Below are positions 1-7,741 of a DNA stretch of 11,691 nucleotides, piece after piece. Positions within the stretch are counted from its first letter, which is position 1; each line of letters starts with the position of its first letter. The position numbers and the translations under genes are program-made. Source of the stretch: Opitutia bacterium UBA4654 (GTDB lineage Bacteria; Verrucomicrobiota; Verrucomicrobiia; Opitutales; Intestinicryptomonadaceae); the NCBI GenBank assembly GCA_002405555.1, contig DHMA01000210.1, positions 1-11,691 on the forward strand. Reading direction: 5' to 3'. Under the pieces are notes generated by a model. It was not told the DNA's origin and searched no databases. It saw only the letters and a list, made by a program, of their open reading frames with translations.

Positions 1-1252
1 CGTCGCGATTTTCGGGACGGGCGCAAGCGGAACCGCCGCGAAAAAACTGCTCGACTCCCTCGGAATCGCGTCGGTTTTCTACGCGGAGACTTCGGCGAAA
101 AAGCCAGCATCGGGCGACGCCTCCGCCGTGCGCGAATTTTCCGCCGACGCCGCAAAACGCCACGCCCTCGCCGTGTACTCGCCCGCGTTCCGCCCCGACC
201 ACAAATGGATTGAAGCCGCCCGCAACGCGGGGGCAACGGCAATCTGCGAGCCCGACCTCTCAGCCCTTGCGTGGAGCGGCGCGATAATCGCAATCACTGG
301 CACCAACGGCAAGACAACGCTGACCTCGTTCATCACGCACGCGCTAAACATCGCGGGCTATGACGCGTTTTCGGCGGGCAACATAGGCGCGCCCCTTAGC
401 GCGTTCTGCCCCGAATACGGGCGCGACCCCCAAAAAACCGCAGTCTGCGAGCTTAGCAGTTTCCAGACCTCCAACCTGCAATTCCTGCGCCCCGACTTCC
501 TCCTGTGGACGAATTTCGCGCCCGACCACCTCGACTGGCACAAGGACATGGAGGAATATTTCCGCGCAAAATTCAATTTAATAAGCGCAACAAAGGGCGG
601 AATAATCGTCGGAAGCAGCGTGGCCGACGCCGCGCGCGAATACGGCGCAAAACTTCCCGACTCTGCGGCCGTAATAGACGAATCCGCAACGCGCTCCGCC
701 CCGCCGCCGTTCGACAGCTCCATACAGGCGCGGAATTTCGCGATGGCTGTCGAATTCGGAAAGCTCTTCGGGCTGGACAAAAACGCGTTCGAAAAGGCGG
801 CAAAAACTTTCAAACTGCCCGCGTTCAGATTTTCCAAGCCGATTGAAGTCGGCGGAGTGCGCTTCTACAACGACTCGAAAGCCACAAACATACACGCCGC
901 CCTCGCCGCGCTCGAAGAGCTTAAAGGCGAAAAGAACCTCGTGTGGCTCGGCGGCGGCAAGGACAAGCTTTGCGACCTCAAACCGCTGACCGACGCCGTG
1001 AACAAACGCGCAAAGGCGGCGGTGCTCATCGGGCAGACCGCGCGGAAGCTCGCCGACGGGCTTGAAATCCCCGCGTTCGTGTGCGAATCGATGGCGGAGG
1101 CGGTAAAAAAGGCGTACGAACTCGCGGGCGGAAACGCCGCGGTGCTGTTCAGCCCCGCGTTTTCGAGCTTCGGAATGTTTTCGGGCTACGTCGAGAGGGG
1201 AAAATCTTTCGAAAACGAAGTTTTGTGTTTGAAGAATTTAAATAAAATGTAA
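1..1252 (+). CDS. murD: UDP-N-acetylmuramoyl-L-alanine--D-glutamate ligase (MurD), 5' end outside window
   Basis: MurD is the cytoplasmic ligase that adds D-glutamate to UDP-MurNAc-L-Ala using ATP. The frame is open from base 2 and begins with a Rossmann-like start, VAIFGTGASGTAAKKLL, so only about ten N-terminal residues are missing. An internal ATG-like start at 128 (GTG) would remove this domain and is not the real start. Visible motifs are the P-loop GTNGKTT (bases 299-319), CELSSFQ with the conserved Glu, NFAPDHLDWH with the conserved His, the probable carbamylated lysine in FRAKF, YNDSKATN (866-889), and the C-terminal SPAFSSFGMF. About 416 residues are visible, compared with about 440 in well-studied MurD. 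The central domain is short, and the position of the usual HNxxN motif reads SIQARN, keeping only the last Asn (see findings). It is followed after 31 bases by the LysM gene. The identity is secure; the effect of the missing motif is unknown. Confidence 0.97.
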   Translation, partial: VAIFGTGASGTAAKKLLDSLGIASVFYAETSAKKPASGDASAVREFSADAAKRHALAVYSPAFRPDHKWIEAARNAGATAICEPDLSALAWSGAIIAITGTNGKTTLTSFITHALNIAGYDAFSAGNIGAPLSAFCPEYGRDPQKTAVCELSSFQTSNLQFLRPDFLLWTNFAPDHLDWHKDMEEYFRAKFNLISATKGGIIVGSSVADAAREYGAKLPDSAAVIDESATRSAPPPFDSSIQARNFAMAVEFGKLFGLDKNAFEKAAKTFKLPAFRFSKPIEVGGVRFYNDSKATNIHAALAALEELKGEKNLVWLGGGKDKLCDLKPLTDAVNKRAKAAVLIGQTARKLADGLEIPAFVCESMAEAVKKAYELAGGNAAVLFSPAFSSFGMFSGYVERGKSFENEVLCLKNLNKM

Positions 1253-1267
1253 AGATAAAGGGTAAAC

Positions 1268-1274
1268 AAAGGGG
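1268..1274 (+). promoter_or_regulatory. Ribosome binding site of the LysM gene
   Basis: AAAGGGG lies 9 bases before the ATG at 1284. It is the clearest Shine-Dalgarno-like sequence on the + strand of this window, because most of the downstream genes rely on overlapping stop and start codons instead. It supports 1284 as the start. Confidence 0.55.
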
Positions 1275-1283
1275 TATCAGAAT

Positions 1284-2468
1284 ATGAAAAAATCCGTTGC
1301 AATAACGACAATCATCGCTTTCCACGCCGTGCTCATCGGCGGAATGTTAATACAGGCGGGGTGCAGCTCCGAACCGGAAGCCCAGCCCCAAAAGGCGCAA
1401 TCGACGGTAGAGGAAATCAACCCGTCCCAAAAGGACGAATCGACCGTAGCCGCCGAACAGCCCGTTGCGGAAACGCCCGCGGAACAGGCGAAAGAAGTTA
1501 TCCCGCCCGAAGGCAGCCCCGCGCTCAGAGCCGCGCCCACGCGCCCCGCGTGGAACATGTCGGGTTCAAAGTCGGAGGAACTTGTTCCCGCCGAACAGCC
1601 CATGAAAAGCGGCGGCGACACGCTCGCGCCCATGACGCCCGCAAAACCCGCAGGCGGCGCAACGTACATCGTGCAAAAGGGAGACTCTCTCGCGAAAATC
1701 GCAAAAAAGCACAATGTCTCGCTCGAAAAGCTCCTTAAACTCAACGGAATGAACCGCGCGACGATTATAAAAGTCGGACAGGAAATCGCCCTGCCCGAAC
1801 CCGCTCCCGAAGCGGAGGTCGTCCCCGCAAAGCCCGCCGCGCCGCAAATCGAATCGGCCGTCGAAACGGACGAGCTTACGGTGTATGTGGTGCAAAAGGG
1901 AGACTCTCTCGGAAGAATCGCGCGCAGACACAAGACGACCGTAAAACATTTGATGGACATCAACGGGCTTAAAAACCACAACATCAAAATCGGACAGAAG
2001 CTCAACGTCTCCAAGAAAGGCGCGGCGGCGGCAAAACAGTCCGAAACAAAGAAGGCTGTCGTCCTCGCGGGCGGCGAGCTTGAATATGTGGTGAAAAGCG
2101 GCGACACGCTCGGCGGAATCGCGTACAGGCACGGCACTTCGGTCAAGGCTATAATGGAAAGAAACTCCATTAAGGACGCCCGCAAATTGAGGGTCGGACA
2201 GAAGCTCGCAATCGTCTCAAAAAAGGCGGGAGCGATTGCCGAAAAGAAACAGGAGGCAAAGCCCGAACAGCCGAAGGTCGAAACGAAGTCCGAACCGCAA
2301 ATCACGGTTGTGGGCGACGCAAACGCAAAGACGGAATCGGCGGCTTCGCAAGCTCCCGTTGTTGCTCCCGAGGCAGCTCCCGCTGCCCCCGCAACGCCCG
2401 CGCCCGCAGCAGCCCCCGAAGCCGCACCCGCTCCCCAGCAGACAGAACTTCCCGTAACGGAACTCTAA
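1284..2468 (+). CDS. Putative lipoprotein with three LysM peptidoglycan-binding domains
   Basis: This 394-residue exported protein should bind peptidoglycan or chitin-like GlcNAc polymers; no catalytic domain is visible. Residues 1-26 form a signal sequence (MKKS, then a hydrophobic stretch) ending in IQAGC. Cys27 is the only nearby cysteine and the likely lipidated residue, although Gln at -3 is a poor lipobox match, so an uncleaved membrane anchor is possible. LysM domains lie at about 128-171 (YIVQKGDSL...), 201-242 (YVVQKGDSL...) and 268-311 (YVVKSGDTL...). They are joined by Ala/Pro/Glu/Lys-rich linkers and followed by a low-complexity Ala-Pro tail from about 355. The position between murD and ftsW suggests a role in septal wall synthesis, perhaps localising a partner. 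This is inference from context. The family is clear, but the specific function is unknown. Confidence 0.92.
   Translation: MKKSVAITTIIAFHAVLIGGMLIQAGCSSEPEAQPQKAQSTVEEINPSQKDESTVAAEQPVAETPAEQAKEVIPPEGSPALRAAPTRPAWNMSGSKSEELVPAEQPMKSGGDTLAPMTPAKPAGGATYIVQKGDSLAKIAKKHNVSLEKLLKLNGMNRATIIKVGQEIALPEPAPEAEVVPAKPAAPQIESAVETDELTVYVVQKGDSLGRIARRHKTTVKHLMDINGLKNHNIKIGQKLNVSKKGAAAAKQSETKKAVVLAGGELEYVVKSGDTLGGIAYRHGTSVKAIMERNSIKDARKLRVGQKLAIVSKKAGAIAEKKQEAKPEQPKVETKSEPQITVVGDANAKTESAASQAPVVAPEAAPAAPATPAPAAAPEAAPAPQQTELPVTEL
1671..1911 (+). repeat. Duplicated LysM-coding segment with a 22-base exact repeat
   Basis: Bases 1671-1692 and 1890-1911 are identical over 22 bases and encode the VQKGDSL start of the first and second LysM domains. 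A shorter identity, TCGGACAGAAGCTC, recurs near the ends of the second and third domains (about 1990 and 2198). Codon-level identity suggests module duplication or gene conversion, rather than only protein-level selection. Confidence 0.7.
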
Positions 2469-2483
2469 TCGGCACTGTCGGAC

Positions 2484-3611
2484 ATGCCCGCTAAAACCGA
2501 AAAGTCGGGTCTGTTTGGCGCGTGGCTTCCGATACTCCTTCCCGCAGTTTTTCTGACGTCGCTCGGACTGCTGATTCTGGTCAGCGCGGGCGCGGGAGGA
2601 GACGACCCCTACGCCATTTTCCGCAAACAGGCCATGTGGCTTTCTATCGCACTCGCCGCAGGATTCTTTGCGGCGTTTGTCGATTTAAAGTTCCTCAAAA
2701 AAATAGCAGTGCCGTTCGCGGCGGTGTCGATGGTATTGCTGGTGCTCGCGGTATACTCGCCGCTCGCGAAGGAGGTCAACGGCTCGCACAGGTGGATTGA
2801 CCTCAAAGTGTTCGCGATACAGCCGAGCGACATCGCAAAATTCGCGTTCGTAATCTGGCTGTCGGCGTATTTGTACGACAACCAGCGGCGCATGAAGTCG
2901 TTTGTGCACGGGCTTGTGAAGCCTCTCTGCATTGTCGGCGCGTTCTGCGCGCTCATCATCATAGAGCCAGACTACGGCACGACGGCGGTTTTCGGCGCGA
3001 TTGGCTTCATATTGATTTTCCTTGCGGGCGCGCGCATTCTCTACATCGCGGCGATGGGGCTTCCCGTGCTTGCGGTGTTCTGCACGGCGGTGTATTTCAA
3101 CCCGGTAAGACTCCAACGCGTGCTGAGCTTCCTCGACGTCGAGGGCACGAAAACGGAAGGCTCGTACCAACTCTATCAGGCGATACTCGCGTTCGGGTCG
3201 GGGAAAATCACTGGCGTGGGAATCGGACAGGGACGCCAACAGCTGGCGTTTCTTCCCGAAGCGCATACCGACTTCGTTTTCGCGATTGTCGGCGAAGAGC
3301 TTGGGCTTGTGTTCACATGGCTGGTTGCCGCCATGTTTCTTTTTCTTTTCATCGTGGGAATATTAAATCTCAGGAAAGCTCCCAATCTCTACGAATTTTC
3401 GGTGGCGACAGGCGCGTTGCTGATGATTGTGGTGCAGGCGGTTTCCAACATGTGCGTCGTCACGGGGCTTATGCCCACAAAGGGGATTTCGCTGCCGTTC
3501 ATCAGCTACGGAGGGTCGAACCTCGTCGCGATGTTCGCCTTTACGGGGTTGCTTATAAACTGCGTGCGGAATTGGAGCAAACCCGCGCAAATAAGGGCAA
3601 GCGAACTATGA
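2484..3611 (+). CDS. ftsW: Peptidoglycan glycosyltransferase FtsW (SEDS family)
   Basis: FtsW is the integral membrane SEDS polymerase that joins lipid II into glycan strands at the septum, working with a class B PBP (FtsI). The protein has 375 residues and many hydrophobic segments, beginning at about residue 13. Family motifs are SAGAGGDDPY and FRKQAMW near the N-terminus, NGSHRWIDL (99-107), QPSDIAKFAF (113-122), EPDYGTTAVF (161-170), EGSYQLYQAILAFGSG (225-240), LPEAHTDFVFAIVGEELG (257-274) and KGISLPFISYGGSN (333-346). Asp263, in HTDF, corresponds to the catalytic Asp of SEDS enzymes. FtsW rather than RodA is chosen because of the dcw context next to murG; the motifs alone do not fully separate the two. 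The start lies 15 bases after the LysM gene and has no clear Shine-Dalgarno. The stop overlaps the murG start as ATGA. Confidence 0.95.
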   Translation: MPAKTEKSGLFGAWLPILLPAVFLTSLGLLILVSAGAGGDDPYAIFRKQAMWLSIALAAGFFAAFVDLKFLKKIAVPFAAVSMVLLVLAVYSPLAKEVNGSHRWIDLKVFAIQPSDIAKFAFVIWLSAYLYDNQRRMKSFVHGLVKPLCIVGAFCALIIIEPDYGTTAVFGAIGFILIFLAGARILYIAAMGLPVLAVFCTAVYFNPVRLQRVLSFLDVEGTKTEGSYQLYQAILAFGSGKITGVGIGQGRQQLAFLPEAHTDFVFAIVGEELGLVFTWLVAAMFLFLFIVGILNLRKAPNLYEFSVATGALLMIVVQAVSNMCVVTGLMPTKGISLPFISYGGSNLVAMFAFTGLLINCVRNWSKPAQIRASEL

Positions 3612-4699
3612 GCAAATTCATAATTTTGTGCGGCGGCACGGGCGGACACCTCGCCCCTGGGCTCGCCGTCGGACAGGCGTTGATTAAGGCGGGACACGAA
3701 GCGAGCTTTGTGATAAGCCGCAAACAGGTCGATTCGCGCCTCGTGGCGAAATACTCCGACCTCCACATTATCAAAGCCCCCGGAATGGCGTTTTCGAAAA
3801 ACCCCGCCAAGCTTTTCGCGTTTTTGAAAGAGCTGAAAAACGCGGTGCTGTTCGGAAAAAAAGTCCTCGAAGACGGGAAGTACGACGTCGTAATAAGCTT
3901 CGGCGGCTTCAACTCGCTGGGGGTGTCGCTCGCGGCGGCGTGGAAGGGAATCCCGATTGTACTGCACGAGGCGAACCGCAAGGCGGGCAAGGCCACGCGC
4001 CTGCTCGGACACTTCGCAAAACGCATCTACGTTCCCTACGGCGTGCGCATTCCGCGCCGCAAGGCGGGGCAGGTAAAGCACGCGGGCTACCCCGTGCGCG
4101 ACGAAATAAAACTGCTCCCCGCGGAGGAATCGAAAGCGGCGTTCGGCTTTGCGGCAGAGGCAAACATTCTGCTCGTTCTGGGCGGCAGCCAAGGGGCGGC
4201 GGCTCTCAACGAATGGGCGAACGCAAAATTCCAGAAGCTCGCCGACGCGGGAATCGACGTGCTTTGCGTCTGCGGCCCCGGTAAGGACAAATTCGAAAAC
4301 CGCGCAGTCAAGGCGGCGGACGGCAAAACGCGTCAGATTAAATTCCTCGAATTTTGCGACAACATGGCGGCGGCAATGTCGGCTTCGAAAGTAGTCGTGG
4401 CGCGGGCGGGCGCGGGAACAATAGCGGAGCTTGCGCGGTGCAGGCTTCCGTCGGTCATCGTGCCCTACCCCTACGCCGCCGACAACCACCAGTTCGAAAA
4501 CGCAAAATGCTTCGAGCGTCAGGGCGGCTGCGTGGTGCTCGAACAGCGCAACCTCCACAAACTCTTCGACGAAGTCATCGAAATTTTCGGCAACGAAAAG
4601 CTCAAAGAAAACATGGAGAAAAACCTCGAACGCGTCGACGACCTCAACGACGCCTCGAAGATTGTTTCCGACCTCGCCGAAATAGCGCGTTCCGAATAA
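3608..4699 (+). CDS. murG: UDP-GlcNAc:lipid I N-acetylglucosaminyltransferase (MurG)
   Basis: MurG is a peripheral membrane GT-B glycosyltransferase that transfers GlcNAc from UDP-GlcNAc to lipid I, making lipid II. The 363-residue length is normal for the family. Motifs are GGTGGHLAPG (9-18), the first glycine loop and lipid I site, then SFGGFNSLG (98-105), HEANRKAG (120-127), LGGSQGAAALN (191-201), RAGAGTIAELA (266-276) and PYPYAADNHQFENA (286-299), the UDP-GlcNAc-binding part. The frame is open further upstream to 3317, but that extension only overlaps ftsW and lacks homology. The ATG at 3608 puts the glycine loop in its expected place and overlaps the ftsW stop by four bases, which suggests translational coupling. 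No key residue looks lost. Confidence 0.97.
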   Translation: MSKFIILCGGTGGHLAPGLAVGQALIKAGHEASFVISRKQVDSRLVAKYSDLHIIKAPGMAFSKNPAKLFAFLKELKNAVLFGKKVLEDGKYDVVISFGGFNSLGVSLAAAWKGIPIVLHEANRKAGKATRLLGHFAKRIYVPYGVRIPRRKAGQVKHAGYPVRDEIKLLPAEESKAAFGFAAEANILLVLGGSQGAAALNEWANAKFQKLADAGIDVLCVCGPGKDKFENRAVKAADGKTRQIKFLEFCDNMAAAMSASKVVVARAGAGTIAELARCRLPSVIVPYPYAADNHQFENAKCFERQGGCVVLEQRNLHKLFDEVIEIFGNEKLKENMEKNLERVDDLNDASKIVSDLAEIARSE

Positions 4700-5928
4700 T
4701 GGCGGACAAATTCTACATGATGGGCGTCTGCGGAATGGGCATGGCTCCCCTTGCCGCGTTTCTCAAAGACGGCGGCGCGGACGTGGAGGGCTTCGACCAC
4801 TCGCCGAATTTCGACGTGAAAAGCGCGCTCGAAAAATGCGGCGTGGAATTCGAGAATCCCCACAGGCTCGAAGCCGACAGGAGGGTCGTAATCAGCACAG
4901 CCCTCGCGCGGAGAGTCGGCGAAATCAGGGCGGCGACGGGCTGCGCCGAAATAATCAGGCGCGGCGAGTGCTGGGCTGAGCTTTGCGCCGACCGCAGGCT
5001 GACGGCGGTCGTCGGCAGCCACGGCAAAAGCACGGTGAGCGCGCTGGTAGCCCACGCCGCGCGGAAGCTCGGGCTTGACTGCGGATACCTCGTGGGGGCA
5101 GTCCCCGTCGATTTCCCCATGCACAGATACTGCGGGAAAGGCGGAATAGTGGTCTCGGAAATCGACGAAAGCGACGGCACAATAGAGAGGTTTTCGCCGG
5201 AAATCACCGTCGCGCTAAACGCCGACCTCGACCACACCGACACATACGCCGACACTTCGCGCCTCGAAGAAATGTTCGAAAGGCTCTTCGCCCGCACGAA
5301 AAAAACCGTCATCTACCCAAAGGGCGACGCGCTGCTCGAACGCGTCGCGGCGCGGTCGAAAACGCCGTGCCGCGCGGTGGAAATCGGGACCGAATTTACG
5401 CAAATCAACCGCGCGATGGCGGCGGCGGCGGTCGAGGAGACTTTCGCCGTCAAAATCGACACGTCGGTTTTCGACGACTACAAAGGGCTTCTGCGCAGAC
5501 AGGAAACCCTTCTCGACACACCGCGCCTGAGGGTCGTCGCCGACTACGCGCACCACCCCAACGAAGTGAAGTCTTTTCTCGGCTGGTTCTGCAAAAAATA
5601 CGGCGGCGACAGAATAGTGGCGTTCCAGCCGCACAGGTACACGCGCACGCGCAGGTTCGCCGCCGACTTCGCGCGGATTCTCGACGAACGCGCGGGCGAC
5701 GCCGAAATTTTCCTGCTGCCCGTCTACCCCGCGAGCGAGCCTTTCGACCCGCTCGGCGAAAGCTCCGCCATCGCCGAAAAATCGACGCGTATTAAGCTTG
5801 CGAACCCCGAAGAATTTTTCAAAATCGTTGCGGACAAAATCAAAAGTGCCGACGCCCGAAAAACGAACGTCGCGATAGTCGGCGCGGGCGATTTCTACTT
5901 TTCGGCAAAGGAATTTTTCAGACAATGA
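4699..5928 (+). CDS. murC: UDP-N-acetylmuramate--L-alanine ligase (MurC), shortened form
   Basis: MurC starts the stem peptide by ligating L-Ala to UDP-MurNAc with ATP in the cytoplasm. The ATG at 4699 shares one base with the murG stop (TAATG). The frame continues upstream to 4354, but only as a shadow of murG. Motifs are GVCGMGMAPLA (9-19), the P-loop GSHGKST (106-112), SEIDESDGT (153-161), LNADLDHTDTY (173-183), YKGLLRRQE (261-269), ADYAHHPNEV (281-290), FQPHRYTRTR (309-318) and GAGDFYFSAKEF (396-407). At 409 residues it is clearly shorter than the usual 450-490. The deficit is mainly in the central domain before residue 233, where the HNxxN motif is replaced by FTQIN. Mpl was considered because GVCGMGM resembles its GICGTFM, but ESDGT, DHTDTY and the dcw position favour MurC. 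Confidence 0.9.
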   Translation: MADKFYMMGVCGMGMAPLAAFLKDGGADVEGFDHSPNFDVKSALEKCGVEFENPHRLEADRRVVISTALARRVGEIRAATGCAEIIRRGECWAELCADRRLTAVVGSHGKSTVSALVAHAARKLGLDCGYLVGAVPVDFPMHRYCGKGGIVVSEIDESDGTIERFSPEITVALNADLDHTDTYADTSRLEEMFERLFARTKKTVIYPKGDALLERVAARSKTPCRAVEIGTEFTQINRAMAAAAVEETFAVKIDTSVFDDYKGLLRRQETLLDTPRLRVVADYAHHPNEVKSFLGWFCKKYGGDRIVAFQPHRYTRTRRFAADFARILDERAGDAEIFLLPVYPASEPFDPLGESSAIAEKSTRIKLANPEEFFKIVADKIKSADARKTNVAIVGAGDFYFSAKEFFRQ

Positions 5929-6836
5929 AACAAAAATTGGCAGTTTTCTGCGGGGGCATCTCCCCCGAACGCGACGTGTCGCTTGTGAGCGGCAAAAACG
6001 TTTTCGACGCGCTCAAAGACAAATTCGACGCCGTACTCGTGCGGCTCGACGAAAACAAACTCCCCGACGGGCTGAACCCCGCCGACACCGTAATATACCC
6101 CGCAATGCACGGCGACTACGGCGAGGACGGCACGCTTCAAGAACAGCTCGAAGCCGCGGGGTTCTCTTACGCGGGCTGCGGGCCGCTGTCGAGCCGCGTC
6201 TGCATGGTAAAGCCCGCGGCAAAGGCGGTGCTCAAATTCGCGGGGCTTCCGACGGCGCGGGCAATCGAGTTTTCCGCGGACGACAAACCGTCGGCGGAAA
6301 CGCTCTTCGAACTCTTCCCGAACGGTTCAATCGTAAAGCCAGCCGACAAGGGCAGCAGCGTGGGGCTGATAACGGTCAAGACCCCCGCCGACGCCGAAGC
6401 GGGGCTTAAAACAATTTCCGAAGGCCAGTGGCTTGCGGAGGAATTCCGCAGGGGGCGCGAATTTTCGATAGGCGTAATCTACGGCAAGGCGGCGGGCGTT
6501 GTGGAAATCAGCCCCGATGGCGGCGTGTACGACTTCAAGCGCAAATACACGGCGGGAAGCACCCGCTACGACTTCCCCGCAAAAATCTCCGACGCTTTCG
6601 CCTCCGCAATGCGCGACGCCGCCGAAAGGGCCTTCGCCGCGTGCGGCTGCCGCGACTTCGCGCGGGTGGACTTCATCGGCAACGACGAGTCGGACTTCGT
6701 TATTCTGGAAATCAACACGCTCCCCGGAATGACCCCCACAAGCCTTCTGCCCAAAAGCGCAAGCTGCGTCGGCTACGACTTCAAATCGCTCTGCGAAAAA
6801 CTCGCCGAGGGGGCGGTTTCGAGACTCCGCAAATAA
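5925..6836 (+). CDS. ddl: D-alanine--D-alanine ligase (Ddl)
   Basis: Ddl is a cytoplasmic ATP-grasp enzyme that joins two D-Ala to give the dipeptide MurF adds to the stem. Its 303 residues match the compact Ddl form. Motifs in order are FCGGISPERDVSLVSG (8-23), MHGDYGEDGTLQEQLEAAG (61-79), the glycine-rich ATP lid KPADKGSSVGL (138-148), RGREFSIGV (176-184), KRKYTAGSTRYDFPA (205-219), ARVDFI (246-251) and ILEINTLPGMTPTSLLPKS (260-278), which carries the Mg-binding Glu262 and Asn264. The start overlaps the murC stop as ATGA. An AAAGGA lies about a dozen bases upstream, too far to be a strong ribosome site. A C-terminal Tyr-Lys-Thr resistance-type signature (VanA-like) is not seen. No residue looks abnormal. 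Confidence 0.97.
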   Translation: MKQKLAVFCGGISPERDVSLVSGKNVFDALKDKFDAVLVRLDENKLPDGLNPADTVIYPAMHGDYGEDGTLQEQLEAAGFSYAGCGPLSSRVCMVKPAAKAVLKFAGLPTARAIEFSADDKPSAETLFELFPNGSIVKPADKGSSVGLITVKTPADAEAGLKTISEGQWLAEEFRRGREFSIGVIYGKAAGVVEISPDGGVYDFKRKYTAGSTRYDFPAKISDAFASAMRDAAERAFAACGCRDFARVDFIGNDESDFVILEINTLPGMTPTSLLPKSASCVGYDFKSLCEKLAEGAVSRLRK

Positions 6837-7741
6837 TGCCAAAAAAACGCACAACAGACTCCGCCGACTGGACGTCCCTAAAAAGCGGAACGTCGAAGAA
6901 AAGCTCGCGCCGCAAGCCGATTTCGTGGCGCGCGCTCGGCCGCCGCGTCTGGGTCTGGACAAAGCGCGTTTGCGCCGCCGCCGCGCTCGTCGGGATAGTC
7001 TGGGGCGGAATCGAGCTTTACAGAAACTCGTATTTCGACGACTTCTTCGGCGGCGAAAGCAGGCCGATAAGCCGCCTCGAATTCAAGACCGACGGCGCGA
7101 TAACGGGCGCGTGGCTAAACGGCTACCTGAAAATCAGGCGCGGCACGAAGCTTGCGGACGTAAACATTTTCGCGATAAAGCAGTCGCTCGACGCGATGTC
7201 GCAAATCAAAAGCTCGAAAGTCGAAAGGCTCTACCCCGACGTTCTGCGCATCACGGTTTCGGAGCGCGCGCCGATTGCGAAAGTCTCGCGAAAGGTGGAC
7301 TTCCAGACGCGCGTGTTTTTGATGGACTCCGACGGCGCGTTCTTCTCGCCCGTGTGCATTTCGGACGACAAGATAAAGTCGCTGAAAACGGTAGCGGGGA
7401 TAGCAACCAAGTTTGCGGGCAACGCCCCCGCGCCCTACGGGCTTGCGCAAAAGCTCGAAGAATTTTTGAACGCCACGAAAGCCCGCGTCCCCGAAATCTA
7501 CGATTCGTGGGTGTCGGTCGACGTGTCGCAGCTCGGCAGCCGCACGCTCCCGCTCATAACCGCAACCGCCGCCGACGGCGCGCAATACGTTTTCAAGCCC
7601 TCCGAATATCCCCGCCAACTCGACAGGCTGGAATACATAATGAAATACATGAGGGAAAACCCGACAAACAAAGTCGAGAAAATAGACCTCACGCTCGAAG
7701 AGTGGTCGGTCGTAAAATTCGAAACACCGAAATCGAAATGA
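6836..7741 (+). CDS. ftsQ: Cell division protein FtsQ
   Basis: FtsQ is a bitopic divisome scaffold that links FtsB/FtsL and other periplasmic division proteins. The 301-residue protein has the expected layout. A basic cytoplasmic tail (residues 1-43, rich in Lys, Arg and Ser) precedes one membrane segment at about 44-61 (VCAAAALVGIVWGGIELY). A POTRA-like domain follows at about 75-147, ending in the recognisable VERLYPDVLRITVSERAPIA, and the rest is a beta-rich region. FtsQ sequences diverge widely, so the call rests on topology, this motif and the place between ddl and ftsA. The start ATG shares one base with the ddl stop (TAATG). An upstream open stretch to 6428 overlaps ddl and is not part of the gene. 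The stop overlaps the ftsA start as ATGA. Confidence 0.88.
   Translation: MPKKRTTDSADWTSLKSGTSKKSSRRKPISWRALGRRVWVWTKRVCAAAALVGIVWGGIELYRNSYFDDFFGGESRPISRLEFKTDGAITGAWLNGYLKIRRGTKLADVNIFAIKQSLDAMSQIKSSKVERLYPDVLRITVSERAPIAKVSRKVDFQTRVFLMDSDGAFFSPVCISDDKIKSLKTVAGIATKFAGNAPAPYGLAQKLEEFLNATKARVPEIYDSWVSVDVSQLGSRTLPLITATAADGAQYVFKPSEYPRQLDRLEYIMKYMRENPTNKVEKIDLTLEEWSVVKFETPKSK

Noticed and set aside
1277..2305. 342-codon open frame on the - strand over the LysM gene
   Set aside because: It is antisense to a clear three-domain LysM protein; its length reflects GC-biased codon use, and its translation is Ser/Phe/Ala-rich without a domain.
3317..3607. Upstream extension of murG, and similar extensions of murC (4354), ftsQ (6428), ftsA (6925) and ftsZ (8831)
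   Set aside because: Each only shadows the preceding gene in another frame. Motif positions and overlapping stop-start junctions place the real starts downstream.
4699..5928. Mpl (murein peptide ligase) as the identity of the murC gene
   Set aside because: The GVCGMGM start is somewhat Mpl-like, but ESDGT, DHTDTY, HHPNEV and PHRYTRTR together with the dcw position fit MurC better.
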